Below are positions 1-7,657 of a stretch of DNA of 35,369 nucleotides, piece after piece. This stretch comes from Nitrososphaerota archaeon. GTDB lineage: Archaea > Thermoproteota > Nitrososphaeria > Conexivisphaerales > DTJL01. The notes under the pieces were generated by a model. That model was given only the letters and a program-made list of their open reading frames with translations, did no database searches and was not told where the DNA came from. Location of the stretch: the NCBI GenBank assembly GCA_021324115.1, contig JAJPJS010000022.1, forward strand, positions 1 through 35,369, read 5' to 3'. Both the position numbers and the translations under genes were made by a program. How positions within the stretch are numbered: position 1 is the stretch's first letter; the number at the start of each line of letters is the position of its first letter.

Positions 1-883
1 CGAACCCGGCCGTGACCAATATCATCGCAAGGACAGCTGAAACAGGGACGTTCCACTTCAGAGCTCCCCTACCTTTCACCTCTGAGGCCACAGCTGGGGC
101 CGCATTAAGCCAGGGATACACGAATATGGCGAAAAACGGAATCATGAAAAGAATCCCGCCAACGTTATATGAACCTCCCGTGTACGAGGAGGTCACAGCC
201 TGCGAGGATGTGTTTGCTCCAAGATTATTCACGAATGACATGTAGTTAGGGACAGCACTGCTGCCGGCCGCGAGGAGTGTCGCGATACCGATTACGGTGC
301 ATATGATGCCGAGGATAATCAGCACAGAAACCAGCTTGTAACCTGCCTTGGGCTTTACGATGTTGATACCGATCAGAACTGCGAATATTATCGCACCGAC
401 AACCAGCTGCTCCCCGGCGTTTGCCCCGGGAACGTATGAAGGAACCGCCAGCGGAAACAGGTTGGAAAACCCGAGGTCGGAACCAACCGTACCTATCGCG
501 AACACCGTGGACAGGGAAATCAGGGCCAGGTAGGCAAGCGTCTCTATTGTGTAGCCCATGAACGAAAATGTGCTTCCAACAAAACCGCCGAGCGTTCTGG
601 ATACCCACACATAATCACCCCCCGTTCTGGCCAGACGCCTCGTCATCATGGTGTAGACTATGATCTGGGGAACCGAAAGAACGAAGGCAAGAAGCGAAGT
701 GAGCACGAGATTGAATCCAGTGATATAACTGCCTATGAGGTAGGTGGTCAGTCCAATTGTGCCAAGAGCCGCTCCTGCCGACATGTTCCCGAGATTTAAC
801 GCCACGGCATCAAGAAAGGAAACGTTCTTCACGAGTCCTGTACTTTCCCTGATAAAAACTGTTCCCGATTTCTGGTCAGCCAT
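1..883 (-). CDS. APC-superfamily amino acid permease, 3' end beyond the window
   Basis: The frame starts at the ATG at 883 and stays open for 294 codons to the left edge, so the C-terminus is missing. The product is strongly hydrophobic. Its first membrane segment carries the small-residue stretch GNMSAGAALG (about residues 32-41), typical of the unwound first helix of APC amino acid transporters. Several further hydrophobic segments follow, at about residues 51-78, 98-125, 153-172 and 177-200, and there is a TRTGGDYVW-like loop (RLARTGGDYVWVSR) after the second helix. The predicted role is uptake of an amino acid or other small amine across the cytoplasmic membrane. The substrate cannot be read from the sequence; a nucleobase-related substrate would suit the neighbourhood, but that is only context. 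A TATA-like box 26 nt upstream supports the start. Confidence 0.85.
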   Translation of the reverse strand, partial: MADQKSGTVFIRESTGLVKNVSFLDAVALNLGNMSAGAALGTIGLTTYLIGSYITGFNLVLTSLLAFVLSVPQIIVYTMMTRRLARTGGDYVWVSRTLGGFVGSTFSFMGYTIETLAYLALISLSTVFAIGTVGSDLGFSNLFPLAVPSYVPGANAGEQLVVGAIIFAVLIGINIVKPKAGYKLVSVLIILGIICTVIGIATLLAAGSSAVPNYMSFVNNLGANTSSQAVTSSYTGGSYNVGGILFMIPFFAIFVYPWLNAAPAVASEVKGRGALKWNVPVSAVLAMILVTAGF

Positions 884-904
884 CACCTGAAATTTGATTC
901 AGGC

Positions 905-912
905 ATATATTA
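905..912 (-). promoter_or_regulatory. TATA-like box of the permease gene
   Basis: Read on the minus strand this is TAATATAT, centred 26 nt upstream of the permease ATG. That spacing predicts a transcript starting at or next to the start codon (leaderless). A second A/T-rich stretch, TTTATAAAAAT at about 951-961, lies farther upstream. Confidence 0.5.
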
Positions 913-990
913 GTTTTTTTAGGAGCTAAAATAAATTGCGTATTCCGAGTATTTTTATAAATAATTTACAGATATTTCGTATTGAAACTT

Positions 991-2289
991 TCACCTGTAG
1001 AAGTAGGCAGGTGAACGCTCGAATGAATACTTTGCTGATTGCTTCCCCTTCCTTACCTCTTCAACTCTCTCCATCACCCTTTCCCTTTCACCTCCATTCA
1101 GGGCATAGTGGATTATTGCAGCCACCTCCTTCATATCTGATTTCGAGAATCCGAGCCTTGTCAATTCCGAGGTGCCCAGTCTCAACCCCTCAGGTACCTC
1201 CGGTCGCGGCGTGTACGGCTCCCTCGGGAAGGATTGCCTGTTCGTGATTATGTTTACCGATTCAAGCAACTTCTCAGCCTTTATTCCGCCCCCATACTTC
1301 ATGGTATCCAGCACAACCTGATGGGACCTTGTGAATCCCAGCGCCTCGCCAAGTACATTTTCGCCACTTTCAGATAGTGCTTCTGCGAGTGCCCTCGCGT
1401 TCGAAATCACGTCTCTGGCGTATATTTTGCCAAACTCCATAAGCTCCGCCAGTGCCAGAGCCTTTCCAGCTACAAGGTTTGGATGGTGATTGCTGGTGGT
1501 TCCCGGAAAGACGCCCAGCGAAACCTTCTCGCGAAATTCAGACCTGCCAACTATCATCCCCCCTTGCGGTCCGAACATCGTTTTGTGTGTGCTGAATGTC
1601 AGCAGGTCTGCACCTTCCTTCATGGGGTCCTGAAACTCTCCGCCTGCGATAAGGCCAGCGACGTGGGCACCATCGTACAGTACAGTCGCGCCTATTTCCC
1701 TTATACGCTCAACCATGTCCCTCAACGGATGCGGGAAGAGGAACAGACTGGCCCCGAACGTCACGACCTTTGGTGACTTCTTTTCTCGATGTAGACTTGA
1801 CATCTTCTTGAGAGAGCGGTCCACATCTATGTTCAGTTTCTTGACATCATACTCGAAGTACTCCACCCTGAGTCCGTGCACAAGGCCCGCGGTACCTTGG
1901 GATTCCTTTGATTCAGACGATATGTGTCCACCGCTGGCCGTTGAAAGTGAAACGATCGTGTCCCCCGGCGTGGTTAAGCCTGAATAAACAGAAAGGTTTG
2001 CAATAAGACCTGAAATGGGACGAACGTCAACGAAATCCCCGCCGAAAAGTTTTCTGGCCAGGTCCATCGCGACTTCTTCCACCTTGTCCATATATCTGCA
2101 CCCGGCGTAAATTCTGTCACCGGGCGGACCTTCGGCGTACCGTTGTCCCATATCTGATGAAAGTGCCTCCCGTACCGCCATCGAGGCCAGGTTTTCGCTT
2201 GCTACAAGAGGAAGTGTTCTTGAAAACCAAGCTTCGTGTTCCCTTATCAGCTTCTTCACAAGTCTGTAACTGTTTCTTCCCTGACTCAC
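991..2289 (-). CDS. glyA: Serine hydroxymethyltransferase, archaeal type
   Basis: This PLP enzyme interconverts serine and glycine with a folate or methanopterin-type one-carbon carrier in the cytoplasm. The 432-residue length matches archaeal GlyA. Visible motifs are LVASENLAS near residue 28, YAEGPPGDRIYAG at 51-63, the PLP-carboxylate segment YDGAHVAGL at 205-213, and the PLP-lysine motif STHKTMFGPQGG with Lys236. The start is the GTG at 2289; a TATA-like box (ATTCTAAAAG, minus strand, 2312-2321) is centred 27-28 nt upstream and no Shine-Dalgarno sequence is seen, so a leaderless GTG start is likely. That box lies inside an inverted repeat that could be an operator. The gene runs toward the permease, but each gene has its own promoter-like box. 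Glycine/one-carbon metabolism would connect with purine breakdown farther right, which is an inference only. Confidence 0.93.
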   Translation of the reverse strand: MSQGRNSYRLVKKLIREHEAWFSRTLPLVASENLASMAVREALSSDMGQRYAEGPPGDRIYAGCRYMDKVEEVAMDLARKLFGGDFVDVRPISGLIANLSVYSGLTTPGDTIVSLSTASGGHISSESKESQGTAGLVHGLRVEYFEYDVKKLNIDVDRSLKKMSSLHREKKSPKVVTFGASLFLFPHPLRDMVERIREIGATVLYDGAHVAGLIAGGEFQDPMKEGADLLTFSTHKTMFGPQGGMIVGRSEFREKVSLGVFPGTTSNHHPNLVAGKALALAELMEFGKIYARDVISNARALAEALSESGENVLGEALGFTRSHQVVLDTMKYGGGIKAEKLLESVNIITNRQSFPREPYTPRPEVPEGLRLGTSELTRLGFSKSDMKEVAAIIHYALNGGERERVMERVEEVRKGKQSAKYSFERSPAYFYR

Positions 2290-2299
2290 ACGGAGGGCT

Positions 2300-2345
2300 C
2301 AACTCTTCCTGCTTTTAGAATTAGCGTAAAGCAGGTCCAGAGTTG
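2300..2345. promoter_or_regulatory. Nested inverted repeat over the glyA promoter
   Basis: The outer arms are CAACTCT (2300-2306) and AGAGTTG (2339-2345). The inner arms are CCTGCTTT (2308-2315) and AAAGCAGG (2328-2335), separated by 12 nt. All 15 arm pairs match. The glyA TATA-like box on the minus strand (2312-2321) overlaps the left inner arm and loop, so a protein bound to the dyad would block TBP. This is a candidate operator; an RNA hairpin is the alternative. The rest of 2346-2501 shows only a short 6-bp hairpin at 2403-2420 and no gene. Confidence 0.5.
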
Positions 2346-2501
2346 TATTGCTCGATTCCTCTCAAAAGTTATAGATAGGACACTTTAGCCCAGGAAGCTT
2401 CAGATTCGGAGTGACGAATCCGGACGATGGTCTGAAATGGGTACGCAAGAAGACTTTGCAACCAAACCTTTGAGTGACGTAGGCTAGCAAAGCGCGGATG
2501 G

Positions 2502-2509
2502 TTTTTAAT
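2502..2509 (+). promoter_or_regulatory. TATA-like box of the nucleotidyltransferase-fold gene
   Basis: TTTTTAAT is centred about 30 nt before the TTG at 2536. It supports TTG as the start; the ATG at 2528 is in another frame that closes after a few codons. Confidence 0.45.
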
Positions 2510-2535
2510 CGGGTGCTTGCTATCTAAATGCGGGA

Positions 2536-3603
2536 TTGGAGGAGGAAGACAGAATATTACTGTACAGGGACCTCGATGGTACTGTACACGATATAGAGAA
2601 ACCCCCAACCTCCAAGCTGGACTTCAGAGAAGTGTCAAGGCACCTGGGTCTTCCTGGATACCTCGAACCTTTCTGTAGCCCCCTTCAGAGGGCGGTTTTT
2701 ACGATCTGGGTGGCTTCCAATTCGTCGTCGCTCATGTCCGGGCATCCTGACGCGAAAAAAGTGGGGGGCCCCTTGAATCCGTTGCTCATGGGTGGGGCGG
2801 CAGTCAAATTACTGTGCCCATCCGCGAACGAGCCGATGGGACCGATGAACAGAAAACTCAAGGACCTGGACTATGTCGTGAAAAAAGAGCAGGGCTCAAG
2901 ATTCATTGTACTCCTTGCCAACATGAGCGGATTCGCTGGGTCAAAGTATCATCACTTCCTGACGTCCGGAGACAGAAGATTTAATGCGATTCGGGCGGGG
3001 GACAGATACAGGATAAGGTCGGTTGACTGGACGGAGGATATGCAGCCGATCGTCAACTGGGTGGATGTCCTGGTGGAGAAGGTGGAAATGAGGCATGTGG
3101 TGGATGTGAGGGACGAATTCTCCAAGGACCCGAAGCTGAACCATCACACGATAGGTGTCGAGAATCTGCTGCTCACCAAGTGTCAGATGATAATGGAGAT
3201 AGAGTCAAAGGAACATGATGCGCTCGTCCAGTCTGGCCAGGAATTCAGAATCCTGAAGTGCCCGTGGTACCGGAAGAACAGATTTGTCATAGGAATGGAG
3301 GAAAAGGACATGCTCGACACCTGCGCCCTGTTACATGACCATTTTATCCAGGATTCCAGCGTTAAGGTGGAAAAGATCAAAGCGATGATTTCGAAAGACC
3401 AGAAATTCACACTCACGTTTAGGCTGAACATCGAGAACATACTGGAAAGATTTGAATTCCTCAGGAGTAAAGGGATGAGTGAGAGACAGCTATCGCGGGT
3501 TGCCGAAGCGGCGCACGGCATCTTGGGGGCTCTTCCCGATAGTAAGAAAAGATGGGACAAGCCGTGGTGGAACACAGATGTGGACACGCCAACAGTGGCA
3601 TAG
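2536..3603 (+). CDS. Putative nucleotidyltransferase-fold protein (AbiEii-like)
   Basis: This 355-residue protein has no precise family name that I recognise. The core reads as a nucleotidyltransferase fold: MGGAAVKL at 85-91 (the GG-x-A helix start), KDLDYVV at 109-115 supplying Asp110 and Asp112, and VDVLVEKVEM at 176-185 supplying a likely third carboxylate (Asp177). It then has GVENLLLTKCQM at 207-218, close to the E-D/N-LL-x-K-x-Q motif that follows the core in AbiEii and related nucleotidyltransferases, and EEKDMLD...LLHDH later on. The C-terminal about 100 residues are predicted helical. The gene lies between divergent glyA and the hydantoinase-like gene with 44 nt to the latter, each with its own TATA-like box. 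No partner antitoxin gene (AbiEi-like) is adjacent. The start is TTG, supported by promoter spacing. The substrate is unknown; a regulatory or RNA-modifying role is possible. Confidence 0.6.
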   Translation: MEEEDRILLYRDLDGTVHDIEKPPTSKLDFREVSRHLGLPGYLEPFCSPLQRAVFTIWVASNSSSLMSGHPDAKKVGGPLNPLLMGGAAVKLLCPSANEPMGPMNRKLKDLDYVVKKEQGSRFIVLLANMSGFAGSKYHHFLTSGDRRFNAIRAGDRYRIRSVDWTEDMQPIVNWVDVLVEKVEMRHVVDVRDEFSKDPKLNHHTIGVENLLLTKCQMIMEIESKEHDALVQSGQEFRILKCPWYRKNRFVIGMEEKDMLDTCALLHDHFIQDSSVKVEKIKAMISKDQKFTLTFRLNIENILERFEFLRSKGMSERQLSRVAEAAHGILGALPDSKKRWDKPWWNTDVDTPTVA

Positions 3604-3647
3604 TTAGGCGTCAGAACACATAAATCAAATCCAGATTAACTAGACGC

Positions 3648-5048
3648 GTGGCCTCCTTCGACCTTGTGATAAGAAACGGAACTGTAATCGCCCAGGATGG
3701 TATCAGGCCCGCTGATGTTTTTGTCTCCGACGGAAAGATAGCCAAGGTTGCTGCGAGTGGCGAAGAGTTCGCCAGCCCTTCGATGGTGATAGACGCTACA
3801 GGCCTGTCTGTGATACCCGGACTCATCGATTCCCACGTCCACTTCAGAGACCCGGGAATGACCCACAAAGAGGATTTTGAAAGCGGAAGCAAGGGTGCGG
3901 CCGCCGGCGGAACGACCACGGTGTTCGACATGCCGACCACCCAGCCTGTCGTTACGAATGAGAAGTTATTCAGGGAGAAGATTGCACTCGTGAGCAGCAG
4001 GTCGATCGTAGACTTCGGGCTGATCGCCGCGGCAGGTGTTGAAAACACTTCGGAATTGGAAAGGATGGCACGTGCGGGAGCGATTGCGTTCAAGACATAC
4101 ACGGTGGCGCCCCCCGCCGAACGGAGGAAGGAGTATGAAGGCTCGTTTGTGAAGACGCCGGGTGAGCTGCTTGAAGTTATGGAGAAGACTGCAGAGATCG
4201 GCATTCCCCACTGCATACATGCCGAGGAAGATTCTATCATAGATTTTCTTACCCGTAAATTAAAGGGGGAGGGGAGAATGGACATTTCGGCACACTTCGA
4301 GTCCAGACCCAGCATAAGCGAGGAGATTGCAGTGAGAAATGCTATCCTTCTGGCCGAAGCCTCAGGGTGCAGGGTCCATCTTCTTCATCTCAGCACCAGG
4401 GGGGCGGTGGAGGCCGTGAGGGAAGCAAAAAGGAGAGGGGTCAACGTAACGAGTGAAACCTGCCCGCACTACCTTTACTTTACAACGAAGGAAGCGATGG
4501 CGATGGGTCCAAATGCAAAGTACAACCCTCCCGCAAGGTCAAGGGAGGATGTTGCTGCACTATGGGTCGGGCTGAAGGACGGCACGATAGACATCGTAGT
4601 GAGTGACCATGCTCCCCATTCCAGGGATGAAAAGCAGGCGGGGCTGAATGATGTATGGAAGGCTCCTCCGGGTACCCCAGGAGTAGAAACGCGACTTCCG
4701 GCGATGATTCAACTTGCACACACGTGGGGGGCCACGCTGCAGGATGTCATCAGGCTGTGTTCGACATCGGTTGCAAAGGCCTTCAACATATACCAGAGGA
4801 AGGGAGACCTGAAAGCCGGGATGGATGCGGATATCTGTGTTATTGATCCGAATGAAGAATGGAAGCTGGATGCAACAGAGCTCCAGACAAAGGCAAAGGG
4901 CACTGTTCTGTACGGCTCTATGAATATGCGTGGAAGAGTCAGGTATACGTTCGTACGTGGTAATCTTGTATACGAACGAGGGGTGGGTTTCTGTCCACCC
5001 GGTACGGGAAGATTCCTGCCAGGACCCCTGCATCATGAGGGCGGTTAA
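3648..5048 (+). CDS. Cyclic amidohydrolase of the dihydroorotase/allantoinase family
   Basis: This 466-residue enzyme of the amidohydrolase superfamily opens cyclic amides. Metal ligands are visible: HVHFRDPG with His63 and His65, a lysine in AFKTY (Lys149) at the position carbamylated in allantoinases and hydantoinases, His191 in CIHAEE, His247 in LLHLST, and Asp320 in VVSDHAPH. The segment ETCPHYL (270-276) and the stretch WKAPPGTPGVETRLPAM resemble allantoinase or hydantoinase. HFRDPG and the SDHAPH...EK segment are also shared with dihydroorotase (PyrC). Both activities remain open: PyrC would pair with the pyrB-like gene, while allantoinase or hydantoinase would fit the purine-catabolic neighbours. 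The start is the GTG at 3648 with a TATA-like box (ACATAAATC, about 3618-3626) 26 nt upstream, which indicates its own leaderless transcript. It converges on the CodA-like gene. Confidence 0.85.
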   Translation: MASFDLVIRNGTVIAQDGIRPADVFVSDGKIAKVAASGEEFASPSMVIDATGLSVIPGLIDSHVHFRDPGMTHKEDFESGSKGAAAGGTTTVFDMPTTQPVVTNEKLFREKIALVSSRSIVDFGLIAAAGVENTSELERMARAGAIAFKTYTVAPPAERRKEYEGSFVKTPGELLEVMEKTAEIGIPHCIHAEEDSIIDFLTRKLKGEGRMDISAHFESRPSISEEIAVRNAILLAEASGCRVHLLHLSTRGAVEAVREAKRRGVNVTSETCPHYLYFTTKEAMAMGPNAKYNPPARSREDVAALWVGLKDGTIDIVVSDHAPHSRDEKQAGLNDVWKAPPGTPGVETRLPAMIQLAHTWGATLQDVIRLCSTSVAKAFNIYQRKGDLKAGMDADICVIDPNEEWKLDATELQTKAKGTVLYGSMNMRGRVRYTFVRGNLVYERGVGFCPPGTGRFLPGPLHHEGG

Positions 5049-5094
5049 AAAGGGGAACAGGATACCGTGAAGCTACTTCTTTGTTGCTCCAGAT

Positions 5095-6297
5095 TCATGA
5101 TTGCACCTGGGATAATATTCTTCCATCCTTCACAACTACATTTGCAGTCGCGCCCTTGCGCAGAGCCTCGCGGGGGGTGGACTCCGAAAGCACGTTGAAA
5201 TCGGCAGAGCATCCTGGTTCTATGCCGTATCCTTTCAGACCAAGTATCAGGGCAGAATTGTATGTTGGCATCCTGAGTATTGCTTCGAAGTCGGCTTCGC
5301 GATTCAGCTGGGCTTCGTAGGCGAGCAGCCAGCCATTCTTCAGAGGGTGAAACTCCCCGAAAGGATTGTACGGGTCCACCACGTTGTCAAGCCCGTATGC
5401 AATGTTGACACCGGCACGCATAATCTCCTTAACCCTCGTTATACCCCTCCCTCTGGGTGGTGGGTCCTGAGAGCCGCCCACCATCATTGTGCACGGGTTT
5501 GTGATTACGTTCATATTCGAGGATTTGAGCTCCCTTATTATGGAATTCGCCAAAGAATCATCGTAATATGACAACGCGATGATGTGGTCCGCCGTTGCCC
5601 GTCCCCGCAAACCAACCTTTTTCACCAGCTTGGCATAATGCTCAATAAAACTGGTGTATGGCTGAACATCGCAGTGAACATCCAGGGGTAAATTGTGCTC
5701 CTCGGCCAGCCTCGTTACATTTTCCAGATGCCTTATCCCCTCGGAAAGGCTACCCTCAGTTTCTGGAAGACCCCCTACCGCACCCGCACCAAGTTCGATC
5801 GCTTTCTCCAGAAGTCCAAACGCTTCTTTGTCACGCGAAAACCCCTCCTGAGGGAATGCCACGAGCTGAATTTTGATCGTTTTTGAATACATGGCTTTGA
5901 GTCTGGTTAGTGCCCTGAATGAACGAAGCCCCGCCATCGAATCTACATCGACATGAGTCCGAATTGCCGTCACACCATGAAGTAACGCTTCACGTATGCA
6001 CCTTTCAGCCCTTCTGAAAACATCATCCTCTGTAAAGGCAGCCTTTGCATCCCTAACTCGTCTGCGTGCCTCGGACATGCTCTCTGCCTCTGGTAATTTT
6101 TCGGCAAGAAATGCCTTGTCCAGGTGGACGTGAGGCTCGATAAATGTCGGGAGCACAAGCTTGTGATCGGCGTCTATCTCTACATCGGCCCTTGCCTGGA
6201 CTCTTGGCCTTACGGAGGTAATCATCCCCGCTGATACGGATATGTCGACAGGGTCCTCTCGGCCCAGAAGAATCGCATTCCTTACAACAAGGTCCAT
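5095..6297 (-). CDS. CodA-like amidohydrolase with altered active site
   Basis: This 400-residue amidohydrolase aligns along its length with E. coli cytosine deaminase: HVHLDKAF (His56, His58), HCD at 208-210, TADH (His238), RGITRVKEIM (284-293) and GLDNVVDP (302-309, with metal ligand Asp304). Two active-site positions differ. The E. coli HCDE motif, whose Glu217 shuttles protons, reads HCDV here (Val211). GHDDV reads GLDNV, so the Asp314 equivalent is Asn305. Canonical cytosine deamination is therefore doubtful; a ring-opening hydrolase or a deaminase of another base is plausible. The C-terminal metal-dependent hydrolase strands (GCSADFNVL) are intact, so it does not look like a pseudogene. 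The ATG start at 6297 has a TATA-like box (about 6321-6328, minus strand) 27-28 nt upstream. It lies between the hydantoinase-like and pyroglutamyl-peptidase-like genes. Confidence 0.85.
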   Translation of the reverse strand: MDLVVRNAILLGREDPVDISVSAGMITSVRPRVQARADVEIDADHKLVLPTFIEPHVHLDKAFLAEKLPEAESMSEARRRVRDAKAAFTEDDVFRRAERCIREALLHGVTAIRTHVDVDSMAGLRSFRALTRLKAMYSKTIKIQLVAFPQEGFSRDKEAFGLLEKAIELGAGAVGGLPETEGSLSEGIRHLENVTRLAEEHNLPLDVHCDVQPYTSFIEHYAKLVKKVGLRGRATADHIIALSYYDDSLANSIIRELKSSNMNVITNPCTMMVGGSQDPPPRGRGITRVKEIMRAGVNIAYGLDNVVDPYNPFGEFHPLKNGWLLAYEAQLNREADFEAILRMPTYNSALILGLKGYGIEPGCSADFNVLSESTPREALRKGATANVVVKDGRILSQVQS

Positions 6298-6349
6298 GGC
6301 CGATTCTGCGTTGAGGAAGGATAAAAGCGTGATTCGTTCTCCGGCTGGG

Positions 6350-7006
6350 CTACAGGCTTCTCGATTCCAGATATTCCTTGCACGTTTTGAGGGCTATCTC
6401 CACCGCACGTTTTTCGGTGGAAATGGGAAGGGTGAATATTTCCTTGCCCTGGGACCTCAGGTTCACATCGCCCTCCTTCAGCATCTCCGGCACAGGAGGG
6501 ATATGAATGTGCCCTGAGACCGTCTCCGGGTGTGAGCGGGTAGCCTGAAGGAATGAGAACATCGTGGTGTTGCAGCAGTGCGTTCCAGCGTAGAAGGAAC
6601 CCGCGACTGGTATTTCGGACCTCCCGATAGCCGAAACGATTCTGTCCACAGGAAGGGTGCTTCTTCGAGCGAGAGGAGCTCCCTTGATCACAGGTTGATC
6701 CTTGGGCGTGTTTCCTCTGTTGTCCGGCACCACCTTGTCTCCAAACACACTGCTCATTATGTTAAGAGCCACCTTCTCTACCCTCACCGTTCTGGTATAA
6801 TCCCAGCCTATCGAGATGATTATATTGGGGTGCAATTCATCGAAGTATTTCCTTGCCAGTCCGGGTATGGCGTAAAAATCTTCGGGCAGTTCTACACTTA
6901 CTACATCGAGACCGTCAAGATTTCTGCCATTCAGCTCCTTCGCTATCATACCGCCCGGGTTCATATGGCCCGCCCAGGCTTCAAAACCGGTGACAAGTGC
7001 TTTCAT
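6350..7006 (-). CDS. Pyroglutamyl-peptidase I-like cysteine hydrolase (family C15)
   Basis: The product has 218 residues, the usual length of this family, which removes N-terminal pyroglutamate. The catalytic triad can be placed: Glu77 in RVEKVALN, Cys145 in AGTHCCN and His168 in GHIHIP. The opening VTGFEAWAGHMNPGG corresponds to the family's TGFxPFGGxxxNPS. The pyroglutamate pocket is altered: the second Phe of TGFxPF is Trp11, and the Phe-Val pair just before the catalytic Cys is His143-Cys144. A lactam or other cyclic amide from the neighbouring ring-opening pathway is therefore a possible substrate, although ordinary peptide processing is not excluded. A TATA-like box at 7029-7037 (minus strand) is 27 nt before the ATG, suggesting an independent leaderless transcript. 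The start codon follows the PyrI-like gene's end by 24 nt. Confidence 0.82.
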   Translation of the reverse strand: MKALVTGFEAWAGHMNPGGMIAKELNGRNLDGLDVVSVELPEDFYAIPGLARKYFDELHPNIIISIGWDYTRTVRVEKVALNIMSSVFGDKVVPDNRGNTPKDQPVIKGAPLARRSTLPVDRIVSAIGRSEIPVAGSFYAGTHCCNTTMFSFLQATRSHPETVSGHIHIPPVPEMLKEGDVNLRSQGKEIFTLPISTEKRAVEIALKTCKEYLESRSL

Positions 7007-7030
7007 GAGAGTGGTTCACTTTTCTCCAGA

Positions 7031-7477
7031 TTAAACCTTTGTCTGAATCTTCTTACTCTGTGGAATGAATTTTGTTACTTCCATAAGCGAAGGTGACAGA
7101 GATTCGCGGGGCACATATCTGCCACAGTATTCACACCTAAGAAGCAGTGGACTTACCCTCAGCACCCTGAGCTCGGGTACGGCAGGCTCCTTGGGCTGGG
7201 AAGTAACGCATAGCGGGTTGGGACAGTTCATCAGGCCGACCAATGATTCCGGCAGGGTCAACGGAACCTTCTTGCGCGAGTTACCGCTAACCTGGGCCAT
7301 CTCCAGCTCTGGGAAGAGAATTATTGATTTTGAAACTGCTTCCTTTGAGGGTGATCCCTTTTCGAATGTGAAATACACCCGGCCCTTTCTTCGTTGTATC
7401 GAAATGTCTGTTTCGTTTTGGAATATGCCGTAGGCGTCGGATGCGTGTTCTTCGTTTACAACCAGCTGAAACTTCAT
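7031..7477 (-). CDS. PyrI-like zinc-ribbon protein with truncated allosteric domain
   Basis: The product has 148 residues. The C-terminal part matches the zinc domain of the aspartate carbamoyltransferase regulatory chain: Cys85-x4-Cys90 in NCPNPLC and Cys115-x2-Cys118 in RCEYCGR, the same spacing as PyrI. The preceding ILFPELEMAQVSGNSRKKVP (53-72) fits the end of the PyrI nucleotide-binding domain. The beginning of that domain, including the I-x-x-GTVIDHI segment that binds nucleotides, is absent, and the first 50 residues do not resemble it. In cells PyrI holds catalytic trimers together through the zinc domain; that role could persist without CTP/ATP control. The gene follows the pyrB-like gene after 180 nt but has its own TATA-like box (7531-7541) and, unusually for this window, a Shine-Dalgarno-like GAGGGG (7486-7491) 8 nt before the ATG. 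Confidence 0.72.
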   Translation of the reverse strand: MKFQLVVNEEHASDAYGIFQNETDISIQRRKGRVYFTFEKGSPSKEAVSKSIILFPELEMAQVSGNSRKKVPLTLPESLVGLMNCPNPLCVTSQPKEPAVPELRVLRVSPLLLRCEYCGRYVPRESLSPSLMEVTKFIPQSKKIQTKV

Positions 7478-7485
7478 GCGGTGTT

Positions 7486-7541
7486 CCCCTCTTGAAAAAT
7501 CATAACGGAAGAGGTGAGTGACTCTGGTGAATTAAATATTT
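7486..7541 (-). promoter_or_regulatory. Promoter and ribosome binding site of the PyrI-like gene
   Basis: On the minus strand AAATATTTAAT (7531-7541) is a TATA-like box about 59 nt before the ATG, giving a predicted leader of about 30 nt. GAGGGG (7486-7491) sits at Shine-Dalgarno distance. This differs from the leaderless layout of most neighbours. The remaining 7542-7657 shows no gene. Confidence 0.5.
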
Positions 7542-7657
7542 AGAATGCCTCTTGATCCATGCTTGTGCCATCCCAATCGTTATCCGCAGAACAAAGATCA
7601 ATTGCCAGCGTTTTGCCAGGTAAATTGCAGGGGGCGAACGCCGCAATCTCCTGAGGA

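Noticed and set aside
246-608. A 120-residue minus-strand frame inside the left end
   Set aside because: It lies out of frame inside the permease gene, whose translation gives clear membrane helices over the same bases.
2403-2420. Short GATTCG-GAGTGA-CGAATC hairpin as a terminator or RNA element
   Set aside because: Six pairs without a T-run in a 240-nt gap is within chance expectation.
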